A stretch of 23,680 bases of DNA from Rodentolepis nana (Eukaryota > Platyhelminthes > Cestoda > Cyclophyllidea > Hymenolepididae): NCBI GenBank assembly GCA_900617975.1, contig UZAE01013329.1:1-23680 (forward strand), read 5' to 3'. Shown one piece after another: positions 1 to 12,601 of this stretch; the stretch's first letter is position 1; every line of letters starts with the position of its first letter. Under the pieces are notes generated by a model. It did not search any database. It was not told the DNA's origin and was given only the letters and a program-made list of their open reading frames with translations. A program made the position numbers and the translations under genes.

Positions 1-316
1 GATAGACTTACCTCCATTTGGTGCACCCTGGGCAACGTATATTCATTCGGCAAAAAAGTCTATTGACTGGCAGTTGACTTGTCACTTCAAACTACCATCA
101 CCTCACTCTATGCCATATTTGAATATTTCACAGTACTCACCTCACCTTTGTTCTACCTTTGTGTTTGTCTCTTACATCTTTGAAACACTCTTCTGTTCCC
201 CCACCCCCCTATCGACTTTTTCAATTTGATGTTTCTTCCTCTCTGTGAAGCCTGAAGTCAACTAAAGGGCTAATGATAATCATCAAGACGCCTGCCATTT
301 GATATAAATAAATATT
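1..316 (+). repeat. SINE-like retroelement, copy 1 (5' end cut by window edge)
   Basis: This copy starts in the conserved head (GATAGACTTACC, then GGTGCACCCTGGGCAACG), passes a C-rich segment near 199-212 and ends in the conserved 3' part (CCTGAAGTCAACTAAAGGGC, then CCTGCCATTTGAT) with an ATAAATAAATATTT tail. The first bases of the element lie outside the window, so no target-site duplication can be read. It matches the six other copies by eye. It lies upstream of the first recognised coding exon, in the sense orientation. Confidence 0.85.
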
Positions 317-1072
317 TCCTTTACTTGTGCTTGTATACTGATCCATATTTATCTTCAGCACTGCATTAAAAGAACTGTTTTACTGGAGCTTGTTCTTTTT
401 CGTTACCATTACATTATTTCGAACTGATCATTTTAAATTAGCCTTTTGTTAACATTTACATTTTGACTAATTGCTTAGTCTCCAAACTCATGCTGATAAA
501 GTCCTGTTTATATACTCAGGTATTGTGTTATCAGTGGGCGAAATAGTTCCTAAAGCCAGATTCGTTCTCCTTTATCACTTGTACGCTTAACTCAGTTTGC
601 AAATCTAAGAAAACTGTCTTAAGTTTGCAAATCTTGTTTCATTTTGTATTCACGATTCCGCCTCTGACATCAAATAAATTAGAATTCTCTACTATAAATC
701 GCACTAGTTTCCTACGAGCATAAATTCCTCATTCCACCGCTACTGTTATTGCAATCAGTTTGTTATTCTGTAATATACTTATATTTGGCAAGTGGGGCAA
801 GCATCGTCGTCTATTCTTTGCGTCCACAAACCGATATCATATTCCAAAGCTCTTTTAAACTTCTATTTGGGCATCTTCTTCTTCAGGTAATTGTGGTGTC
901 TTTTATATTTCTCTCATGCGATTCGCCGCTTTAGAAATAATTAATTAATATGAAAATGCTCACTTTGCTCAGGATTTTCTAGCCAGTTAATCTTTGTCAA
1001 TACTTAAATGCAGTGTCTACTCAACCACATTCTCAAAAAGGCATTCTTTTTTTATTTTTTTCTTTTGTGCAG
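317..1072 (+). other. Non-coding stretch upstream of first recognised exon
   Basis: AT-rich sequence with no convincing coding exon. It is either 5' flank or the 3' part of an upstream intron. It ends in a long pyrimidine tract and an AG acceptor at 1071-1072. A TATAAAT-like string near 692-698 is the only core-promoter-like motif and is not distinctive in sequence this AT-rich. Confidence 0.5.
1041..1072 (+). promoter_or_regulatory. Splice acceptor, possible spliced-leader trans-splice site
   Basis: A T-rich tract runs into TTTTGTGCAG, and an ATG follows only three bases after the AG. No upstream exon was recognised. In flatworms many mRNAs gain a spliced leader at such an acceptor close to the start codon (established for schistosomes and tapeworms). 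Whether this acceptor is cis- or trans-spliced cannot be decided from this window. Confidence 0.45.
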
Positions 1073-1154
1073 ATCATGTCAAATAGAATAGCATGCATCG
1101 ACATTATCGTTCCTCGCGGTCCCCTGGGCTTCGAATTTTCGATAAAATCCTCCG
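1073..1154 (+). CDS. Exon 1: start of PDZ domain
   Basis: Reads MSNRIACIDIIV then PRGPLGFEFSIKSS. PLGF is the carboxylate-binding loop of a PDZ domain, preceded by the first beta strand. The exon lies between the TTTTGTGCAG acceptor and the donor CCG|GTAAGA and exits in phase 1, which matches the next exon. The ATG at 1076 is the first in-frame Met. ARHGAP21 proteins carry a short N-terminal extension before PDZ, so an upstream exon remains possible. Confidence 0.8.
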
Positions 1155-4100
1155 GTAAGACATCGAGTGTATTTTTTTATTCCTATTGTTGATAGTATAA
1201 AGTCATGTAAATAAAATTGATGCATTAAATGTTCGAAACTGAGAATTCATTATATATCAATTTATATTAGAACCACGTGTATCAATGCACCTTATATCAT
1301 TAATTGGTGGAGTAGAGTGTAACTTGATTTTGTGCTTGGCATTACCTTGGCGTTGGTTTCTTCTCTCTCTCCTCGTTTTGACAATAGGACATTGCCCGAT
1401 GCGGATTCGATTTGCTTATTAGAAGAATAGAGCTCTAGTTTTAGACCATTGCTTCACACCTTTATTTTACGCTATAATGTTTTATGCCTCAGAAAAGTAA
1501 ATTGTTATGTCAAATTTGTTTCACAAGACAATGACGGTGCTTATTGTTCAAGAATCGAAAACGATATGTAGCTGTTTTTTTACTTTCATCCCACAAAGTT
1601 CGTTATTTGTATTCGCTATCTATGCACTCTTTTGGCTACTATTTCTTGGCATTTCCACACAATTTCTACTTGTATAGCCAACATTCTGCAAGAGTTGGTA
1701 ACTTTCGTCGCTTTTTCAGCGCTTCGTTAGCTTGATTTTTGTAATTAAGGAGTAATTGTAAAATTAATTTAATTGTAAAACTGTATATTTAATGAAAACC
1801 TTTTATAAGGCCTTGTTAGCTAAACTAAGACGCGTATCTTTATGAGTAAAACGTTATTTGTATTTTAGAACGTTTGCTTCAGAAAATGTTCAATCGTGCT
1901 CATACCTTATGAACACGATCTAAGTCTCAAGGTGAAATATTTCATTGTAGGTACTTTTCTACTGGTAGTCTCCTTCATCACAAGACGAATTTGGAAGGTT
2001 TGATTTATACACATCAGTAGTGTTTGTATTGAGATGAGATATTAAAATTTGGGAAGTTTGATTTCGCTAGGTGGACTTCTTCTCTATATCTCCTCTTGCG
2101 AGTTATGCCTCCTTGTCCTTTCAGTCTTTTGATCTTTTTATCTACTTGTTCTAGCATTTGAATTCGGTTGAAGCAAAGTAGCAATAAGTATTGCTTTTTC
2201 AAGAATTAATTTTTAACATTCTTATTTTATAAGTCGGTTCAAATGAATATGATTACAAAAGGAAGCCCCACCAGAATTTTCCGATTGTAAAACCATGAGT
2301 TGATTTTCTATTGCGCAGTTTTATCACTTTTATCCTTTACCTGATTTCACAAATATGTAGGATGAGTATAAGGCTATAAAAATTACGGAATTGTTAATTT
2401 CATTCTTTAAACGTCAAACTTTTTGCATTTCTGTCTCTCTGCATTCGCATTCCGTTTCCATATTGTCTACTTTGTGATTTATACACTATTAGGTAGTATT
2501 CACTCATTTAATTATATTTTTAAGTTGGAATATCTGCGAAAGTTCTATATCTATTGTGTAATTTTTGACTAATTCACGTAGGCGATGTTTAAAGCGTATT
2601 GACTAAAGCTGGTGATAGGGAGTGGCTATTCATGTCACTTCGATACGTCTTGCCAAATGCTCTTGCACAATTCATGCTATAAATCGTCATCAGTGATAGA
2701 ACTCACTGATCGTAATGGCCGTTTATCAATCCCCATTGAAACTTAAAGTCGCTTTCCAACTTGCAATGCAATAAAATTTGGTAGGTAAAGAGATGTTCGA
2801 AATCAACATTGAATATGCTTTTCATTTGTTTAGTAATGGTACTATTTACTTCAGTATGGTTTTTTAATATTGGCATTGAATATGGATAATGTGATCCAGA
2901 AGGTCAAGTCGTTCAGTTATTAAGATTGAAAAATATGATTTCGTATGCAATCTTTGTTTTAATTATCCGTTTAAGATGCGTTCTCAAATTGCTGACTGTT
3001 ATCGACATCTTTATCTCTTGAATGAATTGCTGTTGTGGAGACTTGTGAGTTCTTACCAAATCAAATGAACTATTGTTGATTGACTTCTTCATAAATGACC
3101 ATAATATTCATACGTCATCGAATCGTATTTGAATTTTCATTCATCCTCCCTTAGGTTCCCAAATTGTGATTTCACAAGTTCGTTCAGGAGGTGCGGCGGA
3201 ATTAGCTGGTCTGAAAGTTGGATACATCGTCAAGGCTGTCAACCAACAGTCTATCAAAGACATGTCCTTCCTTCAGGTTTCCAACTTGATTCGACGCTCC
3301 AGGTTGGTTCAAGATGCCTTGACTATTGTTTACAATCAACGATCAATAGACTGGCTTTTGAAAGTTCTATTTCCTCCCCATATTGGTATTAAAAAAAGGT
3401 GACGATGATCAAAGTTGGCTAGAATCCCTTCAGAATAAGCAAAAGCATCCGGATCCTATGGGAATCCTTCTAAACTTTATGCTTTCGTTGTCTGCCAAAT
3501 TTTATCAAACTTCAAAGTTTGTAGTTAATTCTAGTTTGATGTACCTCCAATTTAATCATTTTTTACGTAACTTCGACTGTACTTAATCGTATTGGTTGAT
3601 GGCACTTTCGTTTGCAAGTAAGATGGAGCCGGTATTAGCAAATGAAATTTTACGAGCTCTTGCATAGGCTTCAACAAGGTTGGCGAATAAATTACAATAG
3701 GTTCCTGAGTTAGACTAACTATTCTCTGTTTCGCCTCTGTGTTTACTGCCTTCATTTTATTTGGGTTTCTATTTTTTGACTACTCATAACACTGTAGCAC
3801 GAGTTAGCTATTTCCTATGAAAAATCTCATTAATTTAATTGAACACTTGGATATCTGATATTTTACTAGAACGAATAGAAAGTGTTTTCTATGACCTTAT
3901 AATCTCTCTTAAGTGGTTCATGGATCATTTTCGAACCTTGCTCCCGAACTCGAGAAGTTCAAACACCATTCTTTTGTTTGTTTTAAACTAATTGGACTTT
4001 GCTCCCTTCATTACTACGGCACTTTTGTTACTGCATGTCTTATAATCTAATCGTTCTTCCTTTTTTCTCTTTGTCTTGATTTCAACTTACTAATATCAGT

Positions 4101-7100
4101 TTCAACAATATTTTATTCCACCAACATGCACTGAATTGGAAGTTAGTAGAATAAAACTGCACTACTTGGTATTTGAAAATGAATATCACCGATAATTGTA
4201 TTAAAATATATGTGATATATCCATTTTGATTGTGTCGAAATAAGTAGAAGACGAATAATTAGTGTTTTTTAATAGTTCTCTCACAGCGGAATTGACCGTC
4301 TGCACGCCAGAAGAAATCCATCCTGCACCGTATGGAAACGTTGTACTTCGGCATACATCTGCAATTAAGAATCCTACTTCCGCCCCATATTCTTCTTCTG
4401 ATGTGAGTTCTATGCATACCAATTAAATTTATTACAATACTTACCATGGTGTCTCTATTATTGGTCATGCTTGCGCAACCAATAAGAGTGCTTACGTGGG
4501 TGGGGTCCAGTCACACGATTCGCATGCAAATGTGTATGTGGCTTTTCTCACACATTAAAATTTTTCAACTGAAGTTGATGTCCTTCACAAGCGGCCGTCT
4601 TTTAAGGCGAGTCTGCTTTATTTTTTATGCAATTCATCTTATCATTTTCTCGAGAGTCATAATTTACAATTTATTGAGCTTTACCTTCAATTTTCTATCT
4701 ATAATTATGGGTGAAACTTGATTTTTCTTCTGTCAAATGCGATGCGTGGTATTTCAGTGTGCTTTAAGAAGCTGGAGATATTCGTAATAAACATGCCAAT
4801 TGCCATAAAGTGTGATCGACAATCCTTATGGGTATCGATGGTGCAGTGGCACCTTGTATGGTGAACTGTTCGATCGAGGTCATGTGTTTGGGTACTATTT
4901 TACTCCTTGTAATGTTTGGATCTAACGCCTTTATTAGATAAGTGAAAATGAGGGCATCTTATTACAGCTTGTAATCATAAAACTACCAATTCTCTCCTAC
5001 TGAGTACCCTAACTCCTCTACAAAACCCCGTCATTCTACTAAAAATTATTCAAATTTGTGTTTAGCTACTTCTTTTCATTGTACTTTCAATTTGAATTTC
5101 GTCTATCTCAATTGCATGGGAAAATTATCTCCAATTATCGAACACTTCTAGTTCGTTTATTCTTTTATCTTTTTCTAACTGAACGCGTCTCTAGCCACCG
5201 TAGTTGTATCTGTTAAGTTTTCTCTAAAAAGCTATATTTTAGCTGTATGATGTGACAATTGCAATTGCAGGTGTCGTGGCTGCTTCAACATACAATTTTA
5301 TTGAATTGTTATCGTGTAATATCATATGTACTCCTTGTCGTTCTGTCGTTGGTTTTGCTTAATAAGGTTAAATGTGAATGCTCTCTTAGCGGGATGTGTG
5401 TGTGTGTGTGCACGTGCTTTTTAAGAATTGTGACGTTATTCTTCATTTAAAAATTATGTGATGATACGGCCTAATTTCTACTGCATCTGTATTGAAAGAA
5501 TTGTCTTTAAGTAAACCACCGATTCAAAGTTAATTAGTCGAAATTCGTCAATACATGTAATAAAACGCTTGGACGTTTGCGTAGATTTTTGCAATCTGTT
5601 TAATATGGATTGAAATTGATTCCTTTCACTATAATTTTTGAATAAAAAAGGATACTCAGTGCCTAGAATAGAATCTACAAATTTAAAACGAAATTAAGAA
5701 TTTACAACAGAAATTTCAGAAGTTAGACTAGCCGAAACTGATACACCCTCAATTTTTCTCATTATTTTAAGGAATGCAACCCATAAAGATCTCGAGAGGA
5801 ATTCAATGGAAAGATACTCGAAATCGTAATCTAAAAGTGGCATAAAGTGTTAGCACTGGTGAATATGTTTGTCGTTTACTTAAAATGAGGCCATCTTATG
5901 CGTTTTACTTCACGCCATTTCTTCATGTTGTAGCAGTCTCTTTTAGTGATGCCTACATTGGTCTGTGAGCTTATATCTGCTATCTATTGTGAACTCATTA
6001 AGAAGTAACTTTATTCCAGACTAAGTGCTTGACTGCTGATAATGGTTTGTGCGTTTTTTACCTCTATAACGTAGACAGTTGATGGGATGATGATGATGAT
6101 GATGATGATCTTTTGGGGATGATATTTTTCCAACACGATTGTTTAGCCATATATTCCTTTTATCCATTGTGTCTTCTATCAAGATTTGAAGTTGCCTCTG
6201 GAACTTTCTGTGTTTCTTAATTAAGTCATTACTTGCTTGTTTATATTGGCTCTCATCGTTTCCTACATTGTTTGTGCTACTACACAATCAGGTTGCATTA
6301 TACGCTATTTGTAATAATTATGCTTCATGAAGCAATTTTTTGACAGTAATAATTACTTTTCTCTCTCTATCAACTTAACTGGCTTATTTCAGTTCTACTC
6401 CCTTCTATTAATTGATAATCATCTTCAAATCAGTTTGAATAAACTTCCCGATTATATTGGAATGACTCAACTTTTGGGATCCGAGGTTATTGCAATTGTA
6501 GTTCATATCTCTGCATTGTTAAAGAGCTCGGTATCGTAGCAAAGACGTACTCTAATCAAATGCGGTAATCGATTTCTTGATCGATGAATTTATTCGCCAT
6601 GCATAACAGTAATTAATCAAAAGTGGTTTGAGTGTAACAGTACTTAAACCGGTACAATGTAAAGCAAACAGTTTTTCACATAATTTTAGGGCTTTGAATC
6701 ATCTTTTTCGTTCTCATACACTGAGTCATTTGGTATTAGTTTTTTATTTCTGATGTGGATCTTTTTTTCCTACCGATATTTTTCTTTTAACCTGTTTATT
6801 CAATTGTCAAGTGTCACATGCTAATTTTAACTTCATGGAGAGATTCATGTTTTATTGTCATATTGCGCGATTTTTAATAAGGGTGTACGCCTCTGACCTT
6901 TTAAACCGCGCACATATTTCACGTCCGTTTTTATTTGAGAGATAATAACTCGGCAATGCTGTCTAAATTACTTGTTCTAACCTTTGAATGGATTTACTAA
7001 GGTATATTCTAATAAAAAAATCAAAGCAAATCAAACATTTAGTCCCCATCTCCCTCTAATAAAGTGTGATGACCTTAAAAGGTGGCTAATCCTTGAGTTG

Positions 7101-10100
7101 GAGTTTGAGCTTTGCTCTTTTTCGAAGGCATATCTTCCTAATCATTTGCGTATTTGAAGTGCGTCAATCTATCTCTTTTACCATTCGGTTTTTCTTGCTG
7201 TCATCTAATCAGACCTCCAAGCTTTTTTCCATAAATCATGTTGAAGTAATCAGTAATGGTAAACGAATTTTCCGCCCTTTCTAATTCAAACGTGTTTCAC
7301 TAGCATTCTTTTCAGAGAATATGCGCGTATTTGTTCTTTGCTGTCAATACTGTGTCTCGTTTGCTCCTGGGTCTTATTTAAATATAATGTCGAACGAGCT
7401 TCAATCTCACTCATCTACTGAGATACATATTTGCAATAAGGAGCCCAATTGTAGTTCGATTTTAATTCGAGTCTTGAACCAACGTGCTTAGACTATAATT
7501 GAGCCAAATTTTATAAGAAGCAATAATTCTCTGAGGTCCTCTTGTATGCCTATATGAATTTCAGATCCTCATTTAAATAATTTTGAGTTTTTCCACTATT
7601 ATCAAAAGAACAGCAGTCAGTTCGTAAACTATCAACTGTCACTCATGGAAATGCAGGTTATTCTGCCTATTGTTAGGTAGGATGGTCATAATTACTTCAG
7701 CTAGCTTTCAACGCTGGCAAATCATAGTGCTGATGCATTCTAACAGTCACATTTTGTTCGTTTTATTCTTTTGGGTCCTTTAAATAAAAAGATGGAGAAA
7801 AAGAAAAAAGGATTGAAATAAATTATACAGAGGCACATATCGATTTCCCTTTGTACTTGCTACTCTTCTTGGCATTGGTTGGGCCTTCAATCATGAATCT
7901 TGTTATTTACTTTTTTCTACGTAAAAAGGTGGGTATTTATTACGCTATCATTTTTGTTTTAGTGGTTCTTTGCGCCCCCCATATAATAACTGCAAGATTC
8001 ACTCAGAAGTGATTCATTTCTCTCTCATCCAACCGCTAAATATTCCTCATATCATATACTCGAGCCTGTCGCATATTAATACCCGTCACAATTGAAGGCA
8101 GCCTATTAATCAGGTGATGTTGGATTGTTAATTAAATTTTGTAGTAATTCCTAATGAATGATTTTATTTAATCGTAATACTAGGCTAGATGAATTAAGTG
8201 ATTTAAAACACCAATAGGATCAAGCAATCTTCCTTTTGTAGTGGTTTAAATTCATGGTAATCGGGCTGGGGATGTTTACCACAGTATTCAAATAGTTGTT
8301 GCTTTGATTCCTCTGATTGAATTAATGTTACTTAAGGATGTTGTTTTAATACCTTTAATGTACTGTAATTTAACATGAAAACGAGTGACTTGCTAGCGGT
8401 GAAACTTCTCCACAGTAGTCGAACTTTCACATTTTTCTGATTCTTATATCAAACGTGCGTTTGCGGTTGGAGTTTTTTTACTAGGTGTTTGTTGTATTTC
8501 TTATTCCTGTCATATCGTTAAGACGAAGACATTGATTCATCTCTTTCTCTCATCTGAAGGGGGAGGGGCATTTTGGGTGGGATGTCATGATTTGCACACT
8601 TTATGAAGAGAGTTTAGCTGGTTTGTGGGCAAGTGATTAATCTACTTAGTCACAGTGACTGTCAGTTGTGTTATATTATCCTAACTAGCAATTGTACGCT
8701 TTTATATTGGCCTTCTTTTTAATTCTTATATTTTTTGGGGAGGGGGGGGGGGTTGGTAAATCACCTTGGTTTGTGAATAATTTAATCAGATTCACATATG
8801 AAGCCATTCCTCAAATTCATTCAGAGACATCTTCCTCAAGAATCGATAATAATTTTTCCCATTCCATGACCAAGTCGTTATGAATCTAGTAATACAAATG
8901 AATAAAAGTACCGCAAATAGTGATCTCAATTAAAGTATTCCATTCGATGATGAGTGGATTCGTTATTGTATTTCCTTCTTTTAGTTAAAGCTGCTATTTA
9001 ATGAAGTTTTATTGATAAGCCTTTCAGTTCGAGAATCTCAATAAAATACGGTTTGATGTAATTTGTAGTGCGTGCTCAGCTACAACGTAGTTTCAAGGTT
9101 GTTTATTTTTTACAAAAGAATAATGTAGCCTGAATGCCACTTTTACGATATCTCATGCTCTTCATTTTGACTTTTTGAACCATTTAACATTAGCTTTTGG
9201 TATTATCCTCCTGTCTTCCACCTGTCTTGACGAACATCCAGAGTTTAAATTGTTTTATTGCATCGTAAACTTTTCTTGTATTTAAAAAAATTATGCCTGT
9301 TTCCTGCTCCAGCGTGAAAATTTTTCGCCATCACCTCAAGGAATCCGTGCCCAGGCCTTGATGGAACAACTGCAAAAGCCACACCATCGAAAAGAGGAAG
9401 GTTTGTTTTACCCCTTCTAATTTTCCAAGCGTGGCACACCAAGCATGCATACTGTCATCGAATTTCCTATTCAATAACCATTTCAGTAGCTATGCTGACA
9501 CAAGCCCTGTCTCCGTCAGCTGATGTGCCGTCATTTCACTCGTGTCAGCACCCCTTGACAAGCAAAACATCACACGATGACAATGGTGGTGTAATGAATC
9601 ATTGTGGACTTCGACGGCAGGCTATCCTTTTTCGCAATGACACTATCTATACCGAACCTCCTGACGTCTCTCCTCTAATCTTCTCAATTCCTGATGTATG
9701 CTTTCTTCTTGTCTATTGTTAATAGATTTTGATTATGATTACCAACTGCATCACGTAGATGTGCCAGAGTTAGCAATGGTTAACGCTTGAAGGTTATTTT
9801 TAACTCACTTTTGTATTAACTCATCTGCTTTGGTTGATGGTTTTGTCCTACAACAACCGTTTTGACAAATTTGTTCACTACCGTAGTTCTTGTGTAGGCT
9901 TGCTACTTAATTAATTTCAGTAGAAATATCTGTCATTCTTATTTCAATTACCCGGGACTGCGGTTCTCTTATTGTAGAATTTAAAATGGCAGATTATCTA
10001 ATTCTATTGCTTACGAAATTTATTCTTTGGAAGTGTTACTAACGACTATCCAATTTTCGAAAATTGGTATTATTTTAGATGGTAGTTGTGATATTTTTTA

Positions 10101-12569
10101 GGTAATTATTTCAGTCTTTTCAATTGCCTGTTGCTTTCTTAAACGCTCTTCCCCCCACACAAGAATGCTTGAATGAGTGTTGTAGTATCATCTTTTGGTT
10201 ACAGGGCAATTGTAGGCCGTTGTATTTTTAATGTTAGGCAATCTGTTTCTTGATTTTTTTATTTCGCTTTCTGAATTGTTTCCCCAAGTGCTTAAATTAG
10301 GTTCACTCTATATTTTGTAATTCTACTTACATCATTTCGTTTGGTAATGCTAATGTTTCTAGATATTTCTGGGTTTCAATTGGAACATGGTAAGGTAAGC
10401 AATAATTTGTTCTTTAGAGTTAGCCATTTCTTATTGGTCATCTTAGAATGGAGTTTGACAACGAAATAATGTTCTTTATACATGTATCAGCATTTACTAT
10501 TTCGATCTTCATCAATATTTCTCCCCTATACTCGCTTCACTCTTATTAGCACACATTTAGATGCTTGATGCTGTTTTTAGGCATGCATAAAATCTTGCAC
10601 TCATCATTTTTAAAGTGGTAATTTTACTTAGTGCATTATTGCTTTAACTAGGGTGAGGAGCCAGTTCTTGAGAACTTGACCTCATGAATTGCACTTTCTA
10701 AACTCTCTCACATTGTTTGCGCTAATATTATGTTCTTACTAGATCACCTCTTAGTTTTGTTTACTCTTTTTGCAGATTTACCCTAATGCAGGTAGGTCTA
10801 ATTAACAGTTTTTCTTGTTTCTAGCATAAATCAGTTCACGAAAGCAACGTCGATAATATGGTCTCTCCTTTCTCAACCACTCTCAACATCAGTGAGAATA
10901 GGAGCGAAGAGGATGGGAAAGCAGAGATCACGCCTCCTCTTGTTCGACGACATGCCTATCCTTCACTCATATCATCCGCCTTGGCATCAGACTCCGAATC
11001 CCCTTCCCCTCTAATCCGCAACACAAGTGTCAAAGCAGGTGGAGAAACTGAGCCAAGTCCGCGTTTTCTTCCAGCACATACCTCTCCAACACTGCGGAGA
11101 GAAGAATCACTTCAACCAACCTTCCTTCCCAGATTATCTGTCCGCAGAAAGATTTCCTCACCAGCTTTATCCGCAAGGCCTTCACCTCCTAGTGGGTTAC
11201 TGGTGGTCTTCCATATGTTTGCTAAGTTTTAATTAGTTTTCTTGGCTTCTTTATCTTAAAACCAAGCATTTTATGAATTATTATTTGTAATTGACTTATA
11301 TGAAGAAGTGTGCATAGATATTTTTGTTCATTTTGCTAAAATTTCACTTGGTAGCCGTGATTAAAACTGAATTTCCTTTATCTAATTAAATAACTCATAG
11401 CATTTATTGTGAGACATTTGACATGTTAAGATTATCAGACATCTCGTAATCTCAATTTCCAGTTGATATGCTTTAGGCCAGTCTACTGATACCGCTAATG
11501 ATCCAGGATTTTAAAGATCACTTCTGTCAAATCATTGATCCAATATGTCCAATGTTGTAACTACTAGTAAATAGAGAGGTTTACCTTTTAGATGAATCCA
11601 AATTCACGAATCTAGCTGCCTACATGGATGGTCTTGTCGTGCCTCCGCCTTATGGTCAAACCAGTGGTATTGTTCAACGCAACCTCTCTGTCTCCAACAG
11701 TGTCTTAACTCCGTCCCGTTTTGTCCGACACGATAACGGCCTTTCTACTCTGTAAGTTTTAGCTCCTGAATGTTTTTCCAATGCATTCCTATATGATCGC
11801 TTAAAAATGTTTTCTATGTTGTAGAACCAGTGGCACAAATGTCCGGTAAGGTCTTTATCCCGCTATCTTAGTATAGGAAATCTAGGATTTCAAAGTTTGT
11901 CATTTTGTATTGCTTAGATAATCACGGAATTGCACAAATTATCTCAGTTAGTCGTGTCAGTATATCGTAAGAGAACCTATAGGTATGGCAAGAAGCATCT
12001 CTTACTAATCAACTGTGCATTAAAATCCGAATATTTGCTGGTATGAATTCGGCTAGGAAAATAGGGCCTCAGATCCTAAAGGTCGAATTTTTAAATGTTA
12101 GAATACGTTGATAAGATGTATCGGGCAAGTTGAAACCATAAAGTGAATGAAACTCTATCAATATTTTATTTTTCCCATTTTTGCTTGATATTCCACCTTT
12201 CAATTTTGTTCGGTTTCTTTCCAACTATTCCTTCGCATTATTTGATTGTTTCGTCAGTCTTAATGCTGCTTAGTTTGAATGTGGAAAATGAGCTCTCTTG
12301 TGACCAAACTTAATTGTGTGTGAATATGGTCATTGAAATATTTTTATTACCTATTCGAGGTTGGAAATTCTGTTTTTTTATTAGGTTTGGTTTTCGACCA
12401 GTTACTTCGGTGCTGTCTCATGAGAATGTCCAACGTTTTTTACCCTAAGTCATGAACAAGTTATTTGACTGCTCTATTGACCTGACCGTTCTTGTTGCAT
12501 GCAGAGGGATAAGGTTAGGGAGCCTCGGAATTTGCTAGGGAATGCGATGAGGAGTAAGGAGGGGAGGGT

Positions 12570-12601
<32 letters not shown>

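Noticed and set aside
6021..6287. Minus-strand open frame with a run of eight His
   Set aside because: The His run is just the (GAT)8 microsatellite read in reverse; no splice or start context supports a gene.
6393..6530. Possible phase-0 exon in intron 3 with acceptor TTATTTCAG and donor TCG|GTATCG
   Set aside because: Splice sites and phase would fit, but the 46 residues are hydrophobic and AT-biased, unlike the Ser/Pro-rich neighbours. No family resemblance was seen. Transcript reads could revive it.
11192..11232. Reading exon 6 through to its stop at 11232 as a terminal exon
   Set aside because: Downstream exons carry PH and RhoGAP domains in matching phase, so the gene continues; a GTGGGT donor before this stretch restores phase 1.
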